Notes: a model not told the origin generated them from the letters alone. Counted from the first letter of the stretch, positions 50,452-60,368 are shown. The stretch is DNA of 64,000 nucleotides from Pontibacter populi (GCF_019336435.1 NZ_JAHWXQ010000001.1:248001-312000); one strand, 5' to 3'. Numbers and translations: made by a program.

Positions 50452-50479
50452 AGCCCCGGAAATAGTTATTTCCGGGGCT
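50452..50479. terminator. Bidirectional terminator between convergent genes
   Basis: A 13-bp perfect stem AGCCCCGGAAATA/TATTTCCGGGGCT with a two-base loop lies 29 bases from the end of the minus gene at 50508. Confidence 0.75.
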
Positions 50480-50507
50480 CTTTACTTACAAACAACTAAA
50501 CAATCAA

Positions 50508-51140
50508 CTATCTTTTCTCGCGCATATCCTGGTATAGTTCCTGGGCTTCGCGACTCTTTTTAAGGGTGGCAAACTCTACCTGCAGGGCTGCTATTTTTAT
50601 CTTGTCGCCGTTGTTCAGCTTATCCAGTACCTCGGCTTTACGGGTGTTCAGCTCTCCAAAAACAAACTCGGCATAGTCCCAGTCGCGCAGGTTCCAGTTG
50701 CGGCGGTAGGTTCGGGTATAGTCTGTCAGGCGGATGTAGGCTTCACGCAGGTCTTGCGGCCTGATGTTGGCAATGCGGGTAGTGCCGGTCATCTGTTTTT
50801 CCCAGCGTTCCAGTTCCTGGCCCTCCAGGTTCACAGCTTTTCTTATCTCGTTTCGTTCTTCCCACTCGCCATAGCGGCTTTTGTACTGGCTGTATTCCGC
50901 CTTCGATTCATCCGATAGCTTTTGGGTATTCTTATCCAGGGAGGAGGTAAGGCTTTTGAATTCCTGTTTTATAGTTGGCCACTCGGCACGTGTCACACTG
51001 TCGGCCTGCACTGACTTTTTGCGCATCCAGCTCCGCAGGTTGTCCATGTCCTGCTCCAGTTGCGATTTTGTTTGTGCCTGCACCCCAACTATAGTTCCGG
51101 TAAATAAAACAGCAAGCAAGTATTTTTTCAAAGTTCTCAT
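50508..51140 (-). CDS. Periplasmic helical protein of unknown function
   Basis: The 210-residue product begins at the ATG at 51138-51140 with a signal peptide (MRTLKKYLLAVLFTGTIVGVQAQ). A start four codons upstream (51152) is possible. The mature part is almost wholly helical and charged: LEQDMDNLRSWMRKKSVQAD, EFKSLTSSLDKNTQKLSDES, LRDWDYAEFVFGELNTRKAEVLDKLN and LQVEFATLKKSREAQELYQDMREKR. A helical bundle or coiled coil in the periplasm is likely. There is no known domain and no partner. Confidence 0.68.
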   Translation of the reverse strand: MRTLKKYLLAVLFTGTIVGVQAQTKSQLEQDMDNLRSWMRKKSVQADSVTRAEWPTIKQEFKSLTSSLDKNTQKLSDESKAEYSQYKSRYGEWEERNEIRKAVNLEGQELERWEKQMTGTTRIANIRPQDLREAYIRLTDYTRTYRRNWNLRDWDYAEFVFGELNTRKAEVLDKLNNGDKIKIAALQVEFATLKKSREAQELYQDMREKR

Positions 51141-51362
51141 GTATCGATACATTATCTTATCTTATAACACCGGATTCCCTGTAAATATTATGCCAAAACT
51201 ATATTATGGAGCAAAATACTATACCTACAGCGCTTTCAGCATTTCGCAAAAATTGCACTATCCTTTACAAGTAGAATACGTTAAATGATATGAAACTATA
51301 GAATTCTTTGCCTGTCTACACCAACTTTTCGGCTGCCAGGCCTTCTAAATCAAAATCGCCCT

Positions 51363-53801
51363 ATGAGTAACCCAAGGAGCAGCTTCCACGAAACTGTTGT
51401 ATCTATCACCAATAAAGATGAGATTATTCTGAGTACGGACAAGTTTCCGTTCAGAACTACGCTTAGTCTGTCTCCCCTTGTTGCCTACTGGGAAAACAAA
51501 GTAAAAACCGACCCTAGCTGCAACATTTCGCGTGTGAAGGAACTGGCTGACCTGTTGCGGAAGACTCCCAACCTGCTGAAACCTTTAGACGATACGTCGC
51601 TTATTGACGAACACATCAGTACCATAGATATACTGATGGAAGACATTTTCCCGAGTGCGCTGTGGGAAAACGACCTGCGCGCAACGGTGCTGCCTTTCCA
51701 TTTCGAAAGTTTTTATGCTACTCCGCGCCTGGAAGAACTGCAGCTGCTGGGTGGCGGTAACTATACCGGAAAACTGAACCTGGACCTGAAAACGCTCCTA
51801 TTCCGGCTTACGCTTTCGGCTTATACCATTATTCTGGAGAAATTCTATAAAGCAAACTTTGTAGTAGACCAGCCTTTTATTTTTGTTATAAAAGATAAGT
51901 TCACCCAACTCGAGCGCCACTATAAACTGAGCATAGACCTTAAGTTTATGGATGTAAAACTGACCGGTGAGCTCAAACAACTGAAACCACAGGAAATTAA
52001 CTTCCTGATAAACCGCTACAACAACCTGGATCTGTGGATGAAGTGGCTGCCTCCGGAAAACTTTGAGTTTACAGGATTTGCCATTTACGACTTTACGGAT
52101 GTAACCATGGAGGAAACCATTTCTTCGTTGCGTTACGACCTGCTGGAGCAGGATGCCGTTACCTCAGAAGGCAGTATCAGGAGTCTGCAACAGAAGCTGC
52201 GTGTGCTGTTTGGCCTGCCGGGTATAAAATTCGGGCTTGCCTCCTGCCCCGCCATGCAGGAGTTTGACACAACATATGCCCGTAAAATATGGAACGGCCT
52301 TGTGTTCACGCAGAATAGCGACCTTAAAATGGATGACCTGCGCGGCTCTATTTATGAGCCAGTTATAAAGCATGGCCATACCATTATAGTAGAGGACCTG
52401 AAACTGTTCTCCAGCCCGACCCGGATAGAAAAGATTTTACTTGAAGATGGCATTCGCAACCTGATCATCGCGCCGCTGCAGTACGAAGGGCATATTATTG
52501 GTTTACTGGAAGTAGCCTCCCCGATACCTGGCGAACTCAATGCGCTTTCCATGATTCGACTGAAGGAAATACTGCCGCTTTTTGCCCTGGCTATGCACCG
52601 TGGCCTGGAAGAACTCCGAAGCAGTATCCAGAACGTCATCAAAGAAAAATATACTGCTATACACCCTGTAGTGGAATGGCGGTTTACCCAGGCTGCCATC
52701 AACTTCCTGGATAAAATGGAGCGCAACGCCACCGCCGAAATCGAGCCAATTGTGTTCCGTGATATTTACCCGCTTTATGGTGTATCGGATGTGCGCAGCT
52801 CTGCCATAGAACGAAATAAAGCGATACAGGGCGACTTGCTGGACCAGCTGGTACTTGCCAAAGAGGTATTGCTTTCAGCTAAAGATAATCTGCCACTGCC
52901 TATTCTGGACGAGCTTACATTTAAGATAGATAAATTCTCGCAAAATATTATGGCGGAACTTGCCCCTGACGATGAAGCGCAAGTGCTGGAGTTTCTGAGA
53001 TCAGAGGTAGAGGCGCTGTTTAATTACTTCCTGAAAACTAACCCGCAAACAGAGCAAACTATAAAGCGGTATAAAAATGCGATTACCAACCCACACCACG
53101 TGGTATATAACAAGCGCCGTGCGTACGAAGAAAGCCTGTACCTGATCAACGAAACCATTTCCTCGTTCCTGGACCGGGAAGAAGAAAAGGCACAGCAAAT
53201 ATTCCCGCATTATTTCGAGAAGTACAAAACTGACGGGCTGGAGTATAACATTTACATTGGCGCATCGCTACTGAATAGCGGCAACTTTGAGAAGATCTAC
53301 CTGAAAAACATGCGCCTGTGGCAACTGATGCTTACCTGCGAAATTGCCCGACGCATACAAAACCTGCGCGCTACGCTAAAACTACCGTTAGAGATTGCGC
53401 AGCTTATACTCGTGCACAGCGATCCGATCTCTATTAAGTTCAGGCTGGATGAGAAGAAATTTGATGTGGAAGGCGCCAGTAATATACGGTACGAAATTAT
53501 TAAAAAGCGCCTGGATAAAGCCACCGTACAAGATGCCGCAGAGCGCCTTACCCAGCCGGGCAAAATTGCTATAGTTTATACCCAGCAAAAAGAAGCGGTT
53601 GAATACATGCGCTACATCGAGTTTCTGCAATCGGAGGGATATATAGAGAAGGATGTGGAAATGCTTGAAATAGATGAGATGCAGGGTGTGCAGGGCTTAC
53701 GGGCTATTCGCGTATCGGTAAGCTTTAAAGAACAGCTGCGCCATGACATAGACTCCGGCGACGAACTACTCGCAATAGCGCAAAGTGCAAGTCTTAATTA
53801 A
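51363..53801 (+). CDS. GAF-domain protein of 812 residues, unknown role
   Basis: The large soluble protein has no signal peptide or span. The first 250 residues are helical with a strand section. About 270-430 forms a GAF domain: LRGSIYEPVIKHGHTIIVEDLKLF, then IEKILLEDGIRNLIIAPLQYEGHIIGLLEVASP. The last 380 residues are helical and end in a small beta segment (KIAIVYTQQKEAVEYMRYIEFL, then GLRAIRVSVSFKEQL). No kinase, cyclase or output motif is visible, so it may bind a ligand or partner. It is a single gene with AT-rich flanks. Confidence 0.75.
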   Translation: MSNPRSSFHETVVSITNKDEIILSTDKFPFRTTLSLSPLVAYWENKVKTDPSCNISRVKELADLLRKTPNLLKPLDDTSLIDEHISTIDILMEDIFPSALWENDLRATVLPFHFESFYATPRLEELQLLGGGNYTGKLNLDLKTLLFRLTLSAYTIILEKFYKANFVVDQPFIFVIKDKFTQLERHYKLSIDLKFMDVKLTGELKQLKPQEINFLINRYNNLDLWMKWLPPENFEFTGFAIYDFTDVTMEETISSLRYDLLEQDAVTSEGSIRSLQQKLRVLFGLPGIKFGLASCPAMQEFDTTYARKIWNGLVFTQNSDLKMDDLRGSIYEPVIKHGHTIIVEDLKLFSSPTRIEKILLEDGIRNLIIAPLQYEGHIIGLLEVASPIPGELNALSMIRLKEILPLFALAMHRGLEELRSSIQNVIKEKYTAIHPVVEWRFTQAAINFLDKMERNATAEIEPIVFRDIYPLYGVSDVRSSAIERNKAIQGDLLDQLVLAKEVLLSAKDNLPLPILDELTFKIDKFSQNIMAELAPDDEAQVLEFLRSEVEALFNYFLKTNPQTEQTIKRYKNAITNPHHVVYNKRRAYEESLYLINETISSFLDREEEKAQQIFPHYFEKYKTDGLEYNIYIGASLLNSGNFEKIYLKNMRLWQLMLTCEIARRIQNLRATLKLPLEIAQLILVHSDPISIKFRLDEKKFDVEGASNIRYEIIKKRLDKATVQDAAERLTQPGKIAIVYTQQKEAVEYMRYIEFLQSEGYIEKDVEMLEIDEMQGVQGLRAIRVSVSFKEQLRHDIDSGDELLAIAQSASLN

Positions 53802-54074
53802 ATAAACCCAAACCTGTTAAATAGGTAAAATTATATATTGATTGTATTTTATAAATTTATACAACCTTTTTCAATTTTACCTATTCAACAACAAATAACC
53901 TTTTAATCAATTAGTTACAACTCTAAAAATACCTGGCTATATACAATACAATGAATTTATTTTATTGTTTTTTCTTACCAAGTGCAATTATTTTTAATCT
54001 TGTACCGTTCTAAACCCAACACCAGCTTAGGTAACTGGTGAAATTTAGTTTTCACGTTTTCAACTTTTAGCCAA
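53802..54074. other. AT-rich spacer
   Basis: These 273 bases hold T/A-rich DNA before the YD-like lipoprotein gene. I find no repeat, hairpin or open frame of note. TAATCTTG at 53995 is one mismatch from a -7 box. Confidence 0.5.
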
Positions 54075-54878
54075 ATGAAATTGAAAAACAGAATTATGCC
54101 TGCCATGCTATTTTTCGGCGTGGTAGCCTTCTCATCTTGCGATGACAGGGAAAAAGATACACTTCAGCCAACCTTTGAGCAGGGTGCTATCTCTCATGTA
54201 ATGGTAGACTCTTCGGAGGTAACCTCTTACAACTATGCTGGTAAATCGCTTACCCAGATAAACTACTACGACAAGGAAACCGGTGACCTGGAGTCTTTCG
54301 AGAAGTTTATCCGCGATTCAAAAGGCAACGTTATCAAATCTTCTTCACATGCAGGTGCTAACCACGCTATGCTATCGGAGCAGGATTACAAGTACAACAA
54401 CAAGAACCAACTGACACAAACCACCACTTCTTACTACAATGGTAGCAAACTGGAGTACAACGCTGTTACCACGTTCGCTTACAACTCTAAAAAAGAGTTA
54501 GAGAAGAAAACAGTTTATGAAGGCAAAGATGTTGCTTCTGCAGAACTGAAGTCTTACACCACGTACGAAGTGCTTCCGAATGGCAACTTTGGCCAGGAAA
54601 AGCAATATGTAGTTGATAGCAAAGGCACAGGCAAACTGTTCTCTACCACTACGTACTCATACGACTCTAACCAGAATCCATTTTTTGCACACGGTGAGCC
54701 GGGTGCAGCAGCCAGCCCAAACAACATGACGGTGGCTTCTACCCTAGTACACGCCAGCAAAAAGTCTTACCGTTATACGTACACATACAAGTATGATGAG
54801 CGCGGCTACCCAACCAGCCAGACGGTGACTTCGCCAAACGGCCAGGCACAGACCTTTAGCTATTTGTATAGCAATTAG
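54075..54878 (+). CDS. Lipoprotein with YD/RHS-like repeats
   Basis: The 267-residue product has a lipoprotein signal (FSSC, about Cys22). Repeats follow of the kind Y-x-Y-(D/N)-x-x-x-(Q/E/Y)-x-x-x-x-T: YKYNNKNQLTQTTTSYYNG, FAYNSKKELEKKTVYEG, YSYDSNQNPF and YKYDERGYPTSQTVT. Such repeats form beta sheets in RHS/YD shells, but a four-copy form is far too small for a toxin cocoon. It is a surface or periplasmic protein of unknown role, with a strong terminator after it. Confidence 0.75.
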   Translation: MKLKNRIMPAMLFFGVVAFSSCDDREKDTLQPTFEQGAISHVMVDSSEVTSYNYAGKSLTQINYYDKETGDLESFEKFIRDSKGNVIKSSSHAGANHAMLSEQDYKYNNKNQLTQTTTSYYNGSKLEYNAVTTFAYNSKKELEKKTVYEGKDVASAELKSYTTYEVLPNGNFGQEKQYVVDSKGTGKLFSTTTYSYDSNQNPFFAHGEPGAAASPNNMTVASTLVHASKKSYRYTYTYKYDERGYPTSQTVTSPNGQAQTFSYLYSN

Positions 54879-54901
54879 GCAAACAGGCACATTAGTTTAA
54901 G

Positions 54902-54945
54902 CCGAAGCGGCTGCGGGATTAGTCTTGCAGCCGCTTCGGTTTTTA
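54902..54945 (+). terminator. Terminator after the YD-like lipoprotein
   Basis: A 13-bp stem CCGAAGCGGCTGC/GCAGCCGCTTCGG with a 12-base loop, followed by TTTTT. Confidence 0.88.
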
Positions 54946-54982
54946 TACGGCCTGTAGTGCACCAGATACAACTATAAATAGC

Positions 54983-54990
54983 TATATTTG
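54983..54990 (+). promoter_or_regulatory. Bacteroidota -7 promoter box TATATTTG
   Basis: A perfect box lies 22 bases before the CDGSH gene start and directly after AACTATAAATAGC. Confidence 0.55.
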
Positions 54991-55012
54991 CTTTATACCT
55001 CACATTTAACTG

Positions 55013-55237
55013 ATGTCAAAAACTAAAATAACCGTAAACAATAACGGATCGCTTCGCATTGAAGGTGACTTTGAAATAGTAGATAAGGATGGAAACTTAT
55101 ATGGCTTAGGTGGCCGCACGCTGGTTTCTGTTTGTCGTTGTGGTCTGTCTAAAAACAAACCGTTCTGCGACGGCTCTCACAAAGGCCACTTTGAGCACGA
55201 TGCCCAGGCATTTGACTTGCCTGAAAAGAAAGCTTAA
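55013..55237 (+). CDS. CDGSH-type iron-sulfur protein
   Basis: The 74-residue protein has the complete CDGSH cluster motif, with Cys41, Cys43, Cys52 and His56 in CRCGLSKNKPFCDGSH. These bind a [2Fe-2S] cluster as in mitoNEET. The N-terminal part (GSLRIEGDFEIVDKDG) is typical of bacterial small CDGSH proteins. It is soluble, with a redox or iron-sulfur transfer role. The next gene follows after 33 bases. Confidence 0.95.
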   Translation: MSKTKITVNNNGSLRIEGDFEIVDKDGNLYGLGGRTLVSVCRCGLSKNKPFCDGSHKGHFEHDAQAFDLPEKKA

Positions 55238-55270
55238 CTATAAACTATAGTTGATACACTAATATACACC

Positions 55271-55714
55271 ATGGCTGAACGCTTTGTAACTATAGCCGCT
55301 TTTAACGAACCCACCGAAGCCCATATTATGAAAGGCCGGCTGGAGGCAGAAGGCATACTTTGCTTTCTGAGCGATGAGCATATAGTTGGTGCCCAGCCTT
55401 TTTACTCTGTGGCTGTTGGTGGTGTAAAACTTAAAGTTACCGAACAGGACGAGGAAGAGGCTCGTGCCGTGCTGGCTCGTATACAGGGCGGCAGCAGTGA
55501 GTTTTTGTTGGATGACAACATTGAGCTTGCACCGCCTATGCAGGAACACGTAATAGCTACTACCTGCCCCGAGTGCGGCTCTGATCGTATTGCCGAGGAG
55601 AAGTACAACAAAACAGTATTTTCACTGAGTTACCTCCTTTTTGGTTTTCCGTTGCCTTTCCTGAGTCATAAATACAGGTGCTATAATTGTGGCCATACCT
55701 GGAAGCTAAAATAA
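55271..55714 (+). CDS. DUF2007 protein with C-terminal zinc ribbon
   Basis: The 147-residue protein begins with a DUF2007/PII-like signal-transduction domain (FVTIAAFNEPTEAHIMKGRLEAEGI, then VGGVKLKVTEQDEEEARAVL). It ends with a zinc ribbon with CPECG and CYNCG pairs that enclose a hydrophobic stretch (FSLSYLLFGFPLPFLSHKY). The hydrophobic piece could be a short membrane-touching loop. Zinc binding is likely from the two CxxC pairs; the role is unknown. It is followed by a hairpin terminator shared with the convergent SusD gene. Confidence 0.85.
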   Translation: MAERFVTIAAFNEPTEAHIMKGRLEAEGILCFLSDEHIVGAQPFYSVAVGGVKLKVTEQDEEEARAVLARIQGGSSEFLLDDNIELAPPMQEHVIATTCPECGSDRIAEEKYNKTVFSLSYLLFGFPLPFLSHKYRCYNCGHTWKLK

Positions 55715-55745
55715 AAAAGGGAGCCTTACACGGCTCCCTTTATAT
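55714..55745. terminator. Terminator shared by convergent genes
   Basis: A 10-bp stem AAAGGGAGCC/GGCTCCCTTT with a six-base loop and A/T runs on both sides. Confidence 0.8.
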
Positions 55746-55760
55746 TTCCAGCCTCGCTAT

Positions 55761-57092
55761 TTAAAAAGCCTGCTCTATAAACGGTTTCGGGAAAGAGGTC
55801 CAGACATCGTCTCCCGGACGATCGATAGGTAACTCATCCAGGCGGTTGTAACGGCGCAAATCTACCCAGCGGTGCCCTTCAAAATATAAAGAATAGCGTC
55901 GCTGGTACAGCATTTCATCTATAAGCGCTTCTTTTGTAACCAGCCCCACGTATGGTCCTACCCCATGCCCCTGCCTGATGATGTTCAGCGCCTTTACAGC
56001 TTCCAGAGTGTTTCCGGTCTGTATGTTTGCCTCTGCATAGATCAGAATCAGCTCTTCGTTGCGGATAATCGGGATCGGGTCTGTGTTTGACTTATAAACT
56101 GCTACATCGTACTTGCCCGTCAGATTATCCAAGGAAGCAGCTTCATCCCGTAACAATACTTTCGAGATCCGGTCATCGTTTGGTGCAATGTCGCTGATAT
56201 AGCTTGGATGTGCAATGCGTATTTCTCCGGAAGAGTTTGGTGCCACAAACACCGGATTCAGTAAGTCGCCGGAAGAAGCACTGAATGTATAGTACACCCC
56301 TTTATTGAAATCGGTACTCAAGTCTAAAAATGATCCTTCCAATAACGTTAAGGCCTCTCCAAATTCTTCACGGTAAACGGCTACACGCGCAGCAAGTGCC
56401 CGGTTAAACTGCAGAAAACCCGCCGGATCGTTAAAGCCTTCAAATCCTTCTGACAACGTAAACGGAAACTCTTCACCGGCCGCCGCAATATGCCCTGCTC
56501 CTTCATCCAGCAGCAACGCAATCGAATCGAGGGCTGCTTCACGTTCCACAAATGGTCCGAGATTGTCAGGGTCATCCACATCTAATCGAATGCCCGGCTC
56601 ATACATCATGGTCAGGTTTAGGAGCAGCTGATGTGCTTTTATAGTTTCGGCAAATCCAAGGTAGCCCTCCCGTTCTTCATCAGAGATCAAGGTCGTATTA
56701 TTGGCCGATGCGATCAGAATATTTGTATTTTTTACCACTCTGTAGCGGCCTGCCCAGGGGTTTGTAGTATAAAACGTGTTATCATCCAGCACAGAACTAC
56801 CTTTCCCTAACAGATCGGCAGTAAAACGTGGGTCAGCACTGGAAAAACGATAGTGTTCACGGCCAATCACGCCCATGTCATCATAGTAAGTAGCTAAGAA
56901 TGTGCGCATACCAGCTTCAGTACCTACTACCAGGTTATTCAGGTCGTCTACTGTCGCGTTTACCAGCACCGATTCAACGGTTGGGTTATTGGGATCCGGA
57001 ATATCATCAATTTCGCAGGCTGGCAACATGAGTATTATTGCCAGAAACGCCATTACCGGTTTAAATTTTAATGTACTTATATACCTTTTCAT
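55761..57092 (-). CDS. SusD/RagB-type outer-membrane lipoprotein
   Basis: The product has a lipoprotein signal (MKRYISTLKF...LMLPAC; an earlier start at 57101 adds three residues). It has the SusD layout of TPR-like helices with a C-terminal block, IRNEELILIYAEANIQTGNTLEAVKALNIIRQGHG, then EALIDEMLYQRRYSLYFEGHRWVDLRRYN. That last block is diagnostic for RagB/SusD. It is about 440 residues, on the short side. It would bind the substrate over the SusC channel encoded directly upstream (18-base gap). No glycosidase is near, so the substrate class is open. Confidence 0.95.
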   Translation of the reverse strand: MKRYISTLKFKPVMAFLAIILMLPACEIDDIPDPNNPTVESVLVNATVDDLNNLVVGTEAGMRTFLATYYDDMGVIGREHYRFSSADPRFTADLLGKGSSVLDDNTFYTTNPWAGRYRVVKNTNILIASANNTTLISDEEREGYLGFAETIKAHQLLLNLTMMYEPGIRLDVDDPDNLGPFVEREAALDSIALLLDEGAGHIAAAGEEFPFTLSEGFEGFNDPAGFLQFNRALAARVAVYREEFGEALTLLEGSFLDLSTDFNKGVYYTFSASSGDLLNPVFVAPNSSGEIRIAHPSYISDIAPNDDRISKVLLRDEAASLDNLTGKYDVAVYKSNTDPIPIIRNEELILIYAEANIQTGNTLEAVKALNIIRQGHGVGPYVGLVTKEALIDEMLYQRRYSLYFEGHRWVDLRRYNRLDELPIDRPGDDVWTSFPKPFIEQAF

Positions 57093-57109
57093 ATTGATCA
57101 TTTTTAAAA

Positions 57110-60076
57110 TTAGAAACCGATAGAGAGATGCAGGAAATACCTTTTAGAAGAAGGGAAAGGAGTAACATCCACCCCGGTAGATAACCCGTTGCCACCAAAG
57201 TTGGAGACTTCCGGATCGTAGCTGTCATAATCGGTTATGGTAAACAGGTTATTGGCCGATACCCCGATCTTAGCCTGTCGAACTATACCACTGAAAACAC
57301 CTTCCAGTAAACTGGTGGGCAGCGTATAATACAACCCGATCTCACGCAATCGCAGGTAAGATGCATCCTGCACAAAGGGCTCTGCCGTTACTCCCAGGGC
57401 ATCGGTACGCTCTTTGGCATTGGGTATGCCATCTCCATCATCGTCATCGTCGTAATCAAAAGAAGTACCGCCGAGGTCTGTCAGTAATTGGGTCAGGTTA
57501 ATGTTATCGCCGCCTTCTTTCCAGTGCAAAAGGAAGGAGAAAGTCAGGTTCTGTTTGATGGTAAAGAAGTTGTGAAAGTTCATCTGAAAATCCGGGGCAG
57601 CATCGCCAAGAACAACCACACCTTCATCCCCTTTTATACCTTTAATCTGAGTGGCTGATTTACCCTCTTCTATAAAGAATGTACCCAGGGTGTTACCAAA
57701 TCCCCCCAATGGAAAAGCAGGCACATTCAGTTCTGTTATTTCAGAGTTGTTCACCCAATAGCTGATCCTGGAATCCCATTTAAAGCCGGCAACATCGAAA
57801 GGAGTTGAGCTAAGTGCCAGTTCTACGCCACGGTTTCGCAGCTCGCCGGCATTTACTATTCTGGTAGTAAAACCGGTTGAGCTTGGCACGTTCTGCACCA
57901 AGATAAGATCCGAAACTGTTTTCACGTAGTAAGTCGCTTCCAGAACAGCCTTATCTCCCAGTATACCAATGTCTACTCCGGTTTCAAATTCTTTCTGACG
58001 CTCCTGTTTAATGTCTGCGTTACCGCGCTGCAGCGGAACTATAATACCCGGATTGCCACCAATGTTGAAGGGTGAAAATGACGTATACTTAGAGCCAAAT
58101 GGTGGGAAACCGCCAGCCTCGCCGTATGCTGCCCGAAGCTTGAGCATATTTATACTTTCCTGCGTCCAGAAGCCGAAGTTGGCAAGGTTCAGAGCCAGCG
58201 AGAACTTAGGGAAAGCCACGAACTCGTTAACATCAGCGTTATTGGATGACTTGTCCAGGCGCAAACCAGCAGTAGCAATAATGCGGTCACTGAAGTTAAC
58301 TTCTTCCTGGAAGAACAAACCTTTGTTTCTGACCGGCAGCTGGGTCTGATCCACAGTTACAGCACTCGACTGGTCCAGGTTTGTCTGGGAGCCGATAAGC
58401 TGCGTGGCTATAGTTAGTACCTGGTCCTGGTTAAAGTTTTCGCGTGTGGCGCCAATGGTGGTTGTAAAGTCAAGGGTGTTATCTGCCACCGACAGGTTGT
58501 TTACAACAAAGGCAGCAAAGTTGGTGTTCAGGTTATAGTTGTTGCCCTGTATTGAGGTGCCCTGGTTCCCGTTCTGTTCGAACTGTAGTATTCTCGGGAA
58601 GATGGCGATCGTTTTAAGGTTGTAAAAGTCCAGGCCTGCACGCAATACTAGTTTGGTGCTGCTTAAGTCAGTGGTATACAGATTGGTATTTAAGGTGAAA
58701 CCACCCAGGAAACGGTCTGTATTCTCTTCGTTCGTCATCAGGTCGCGGGTTTGCAGAAAGTTGGAAGCCGCGAACGGGTTATCCGGATACAAACCGCTAT
58801 CATCCCTGAATAAATCTACAAAGCTCGGCGTACTGGATAAAGCAACACCAAAAGAAACACCGGCGTTATCGTTATTGGTAAGGCCGCGTTTTGCTATTGA
58901 ATTGATATAGTTGGTGCTTAAGCTAAAATTAAATCGTTTGGAGAGCTCATGATCCAGGTTAAAGCGCAGTGACTTTTTTTCGTAGCCAGTTCGTTCAATA
59001 ATACCTTCTTCATCCTGCACCAGGCCACCTACATAAAACTGTGTTTTTTCATTTCCACCGCTTATGTTCAGGCGGGTATTATACAGCATCCCCTTATTAC
59101 CGTATAGTTCATCTTCGTAATCAATCAGACGGCCGGCATCACGTGCCTCGATAAACTGTTCAACAAGTTCAGGTCGGTCGAGGTAAGTGGAGGCTACCCG
59201 TTCTTCCGTAAAATTGCGCATACCTAATAAGTGTGCCGCCTCGGTAAAGCCCACATCCTGCGAAACATCAACTAAGGTTTTGCCAACTGTTCCGCGTTTT
59301 GTTGTGATGATGACTACGCCTGCTGCTGCCAGCGAACCATAAATGGCAGCTGCGGAGGCACCTTTCAATACTTCTATCGTTTCAATGTCGTCGGGGTTAA
59401 TGTCTGCGATGCGGTTAGACGCGTTATCCTGGTTCGATGCATTTCCCTGGTTGGCAGCAGCTGTTACTACATTCAGGCCACCTGAAATACTGGAGTTGTC
59501 CACGATTATCCCATCTATAACATAGAGTGGTTGCGCATTACCAAAAATAGAGGTTACCCCGCGCAGCTTCATGGCAATACCGCCACCCGGCGCACCCGAG
59601 TTCTGAACTACGTTTGCACCTACCAGTTTGCCACTTATGGCAGCATCCATAGTTTGGGGCGTTGTGATGCCTGTTATCTCACGGGTATTGATAGTGGAGA
59701 CTGCGTTAGCGGCATTTGTCCTTTTCACTGTGGTAGCAAGACCCGTTACCACAACTTCGTTGAGGCTGGTGGCTTTTTGAACAAGCCGGATGTTAAGTTC
59801 TGTTACAGCCGGAGTAATACTTACTGTTTGCGACACATACCCCAGAAACGAGAAGGTGATTCTGCCATTTTCAGAAGGCAGGGTGATGGAATAATTACCG
59901 TTTACATCGGTGCTGGTGCCTGTAGTGGTACCAACCACCACAACTGCTACGCCTGGCAGCGCACTACCTGATCCGGAATCAGTAACCTTGCCACTAACAG
60001 TAGTTTGCCCCTGCACTATAAACGGCAAAAGCCAGCATAGCAAAGCCAGCAGCTTAAGCGTGTAATGCTTTTTCAT
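57110..60076 (-). CDS. SusC/RagA-type TonB-dependent outer-membrane transporter
   Basis: The 988-residue protein has a signal peptide (cleavage near VQGQ). It has a carboxypeptidase-D-regulatory-like domain at about 24-110 (TVSGKVTDSGSGSALPGVAVVV), a plug with the SusC signature PLYVIDGIIVDNSS and GASAAAIYGSLAAAGVVIITTKRG, and a long barrel ending in YFLHLSIGF. This is a complete SusC. There is no extended N-terminal STN signalling domain and no anti-sigma partner nearby, so it is probably not under ECF-sigma control. Together with SusD it imports an unknown polymer or oligopeptide fragment. The CTATAG motif is nearly absent here, with one copy. Confidence 0.96.
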   Translation of the reverse strand: MKKHYTLKLLALLCWLLPFIVQGQTTVSGKVTDSGSGSALPGVAVVVVGTTTGTSTDVNGNYSITLPSENGRITFSFLGYVSQTVSITPAVTELNIRLVQKATSLNEVVVTGLATTVKRTNAANAVSTINTREITGITTPQTMDAAISGKLVGANVVQNSGAPGGGIAMKLRGVTSIFGNAQPLYVIDGIIVDNSSISGGLNVVTAAANQGNASNQDNASNRIADINPDDIETIEVLKGASAAAIYGSLAAAGVVIITTKRGTVGKTLVDVSQDVGFTEAAHLLGMRNFTEERVASTYLDRPELVEQFIEARDAGRLIDYEDELYGNKGMLYNTRLNISGGNEKTQFYVGGLVQDEEGIIERTGYEKKSLRFNLDHELSKRFNFSLSTNYINSIAKRGLTNNDNAGVSFGVALSSTPSFVDLFRDDSGLYPDNPFAASNFLQTRDLMTNEENTDRFLGGFTLNTNLYTTDLSSTKLVLRAGLDFYNLKTIAIFPRILQFEQNGNQGTSIQGNNYNLNTNFAAFVVNNLSVADNTLDFTTTIGATRENFNQDQVLTIATQLIGSQTNLDQSSAVTVDQTQLPVRNKGLFFQEEVNFSDRIIATAGLRLDKSSNNADVNEFVAFPKFSLALNLANFGFWTQESINMLKLRAAYGEAGGFPPFGSKYTSFSPFNIGGNPGIIVPLQRGNADIKQERQKEFETGVDIGILGDKAVLEATYYVKTVSDLILVQNVPSSTGFTTRIVNAGELRNRGVELALSSTPFDVAGFKWDSRISYWVNNSEITELNVPAFPLGGFGNTLGTFFIEEGKSATQIKGIKGDEGVVVLGDAAPDFQMNFHNFFTIKQNLTFSFLLHWKEGGDNINLTQLLTDLGGTSFDYDDDDDGDGIPNAKERTDALGVTAEPFVQDASYLRLREIGLYYTLPTSLLEGVFSGIVRQAKIGVSANNLFTITDYDSYDPEVSNFGGNGLSTGVDVTPFPSSKRYFLHLSIGF

Positions 60077-60316
60077 AAAGAATATCTAATATGGTAAATA
60101 AATAGAGGGCGTTGGAGGAGCTACTGGTTGAGTAGCTGTGTATCATTATACGGTTTGCATTAATTAAAGTATAATTTTACCAATAGCAATACAGTTTAAA
60201 GCATCTATTTATATAACCATTATAATATATATAAATACATACATCCTCTGTTATATTGTTTAGGGTCCAGGCTTAGATAAAGAGCGAACAGTAACATCCA
60301 ACCGCAACAGGCACAA
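60077..60316. other. AT-rich upstream region of the SusC/SusD operon
   Basis: The 240 bases upstream of susC are very rich in TATATA-type sequence. I see no perfect TAnnTTTG box for the minus strand. No gene or repeat copy is present. Confidence 0.5.
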
Positions 60317-60347
60317 AAAAACCGTAGCCTCACAGGCTACGGTTTTT
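60317..60347. terminator. Terminator after the acyl-CoA-binding protein gene
   Basis: A 13-bp stem AAAAACCGTAGCC/GGCTACGGTTTTT with a five-base loop, symmetric A and T runs. Confidence 0.85.
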
Positions 60348-60368
60348 ACCTTTTCCGGGTAAGGCAGC

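Noticed and set aside
54075-54878. RHS/YD toxin
   Set aside because: Only four short repeats, no core RHS domain, no C-terminal toxin and no immunity gene.
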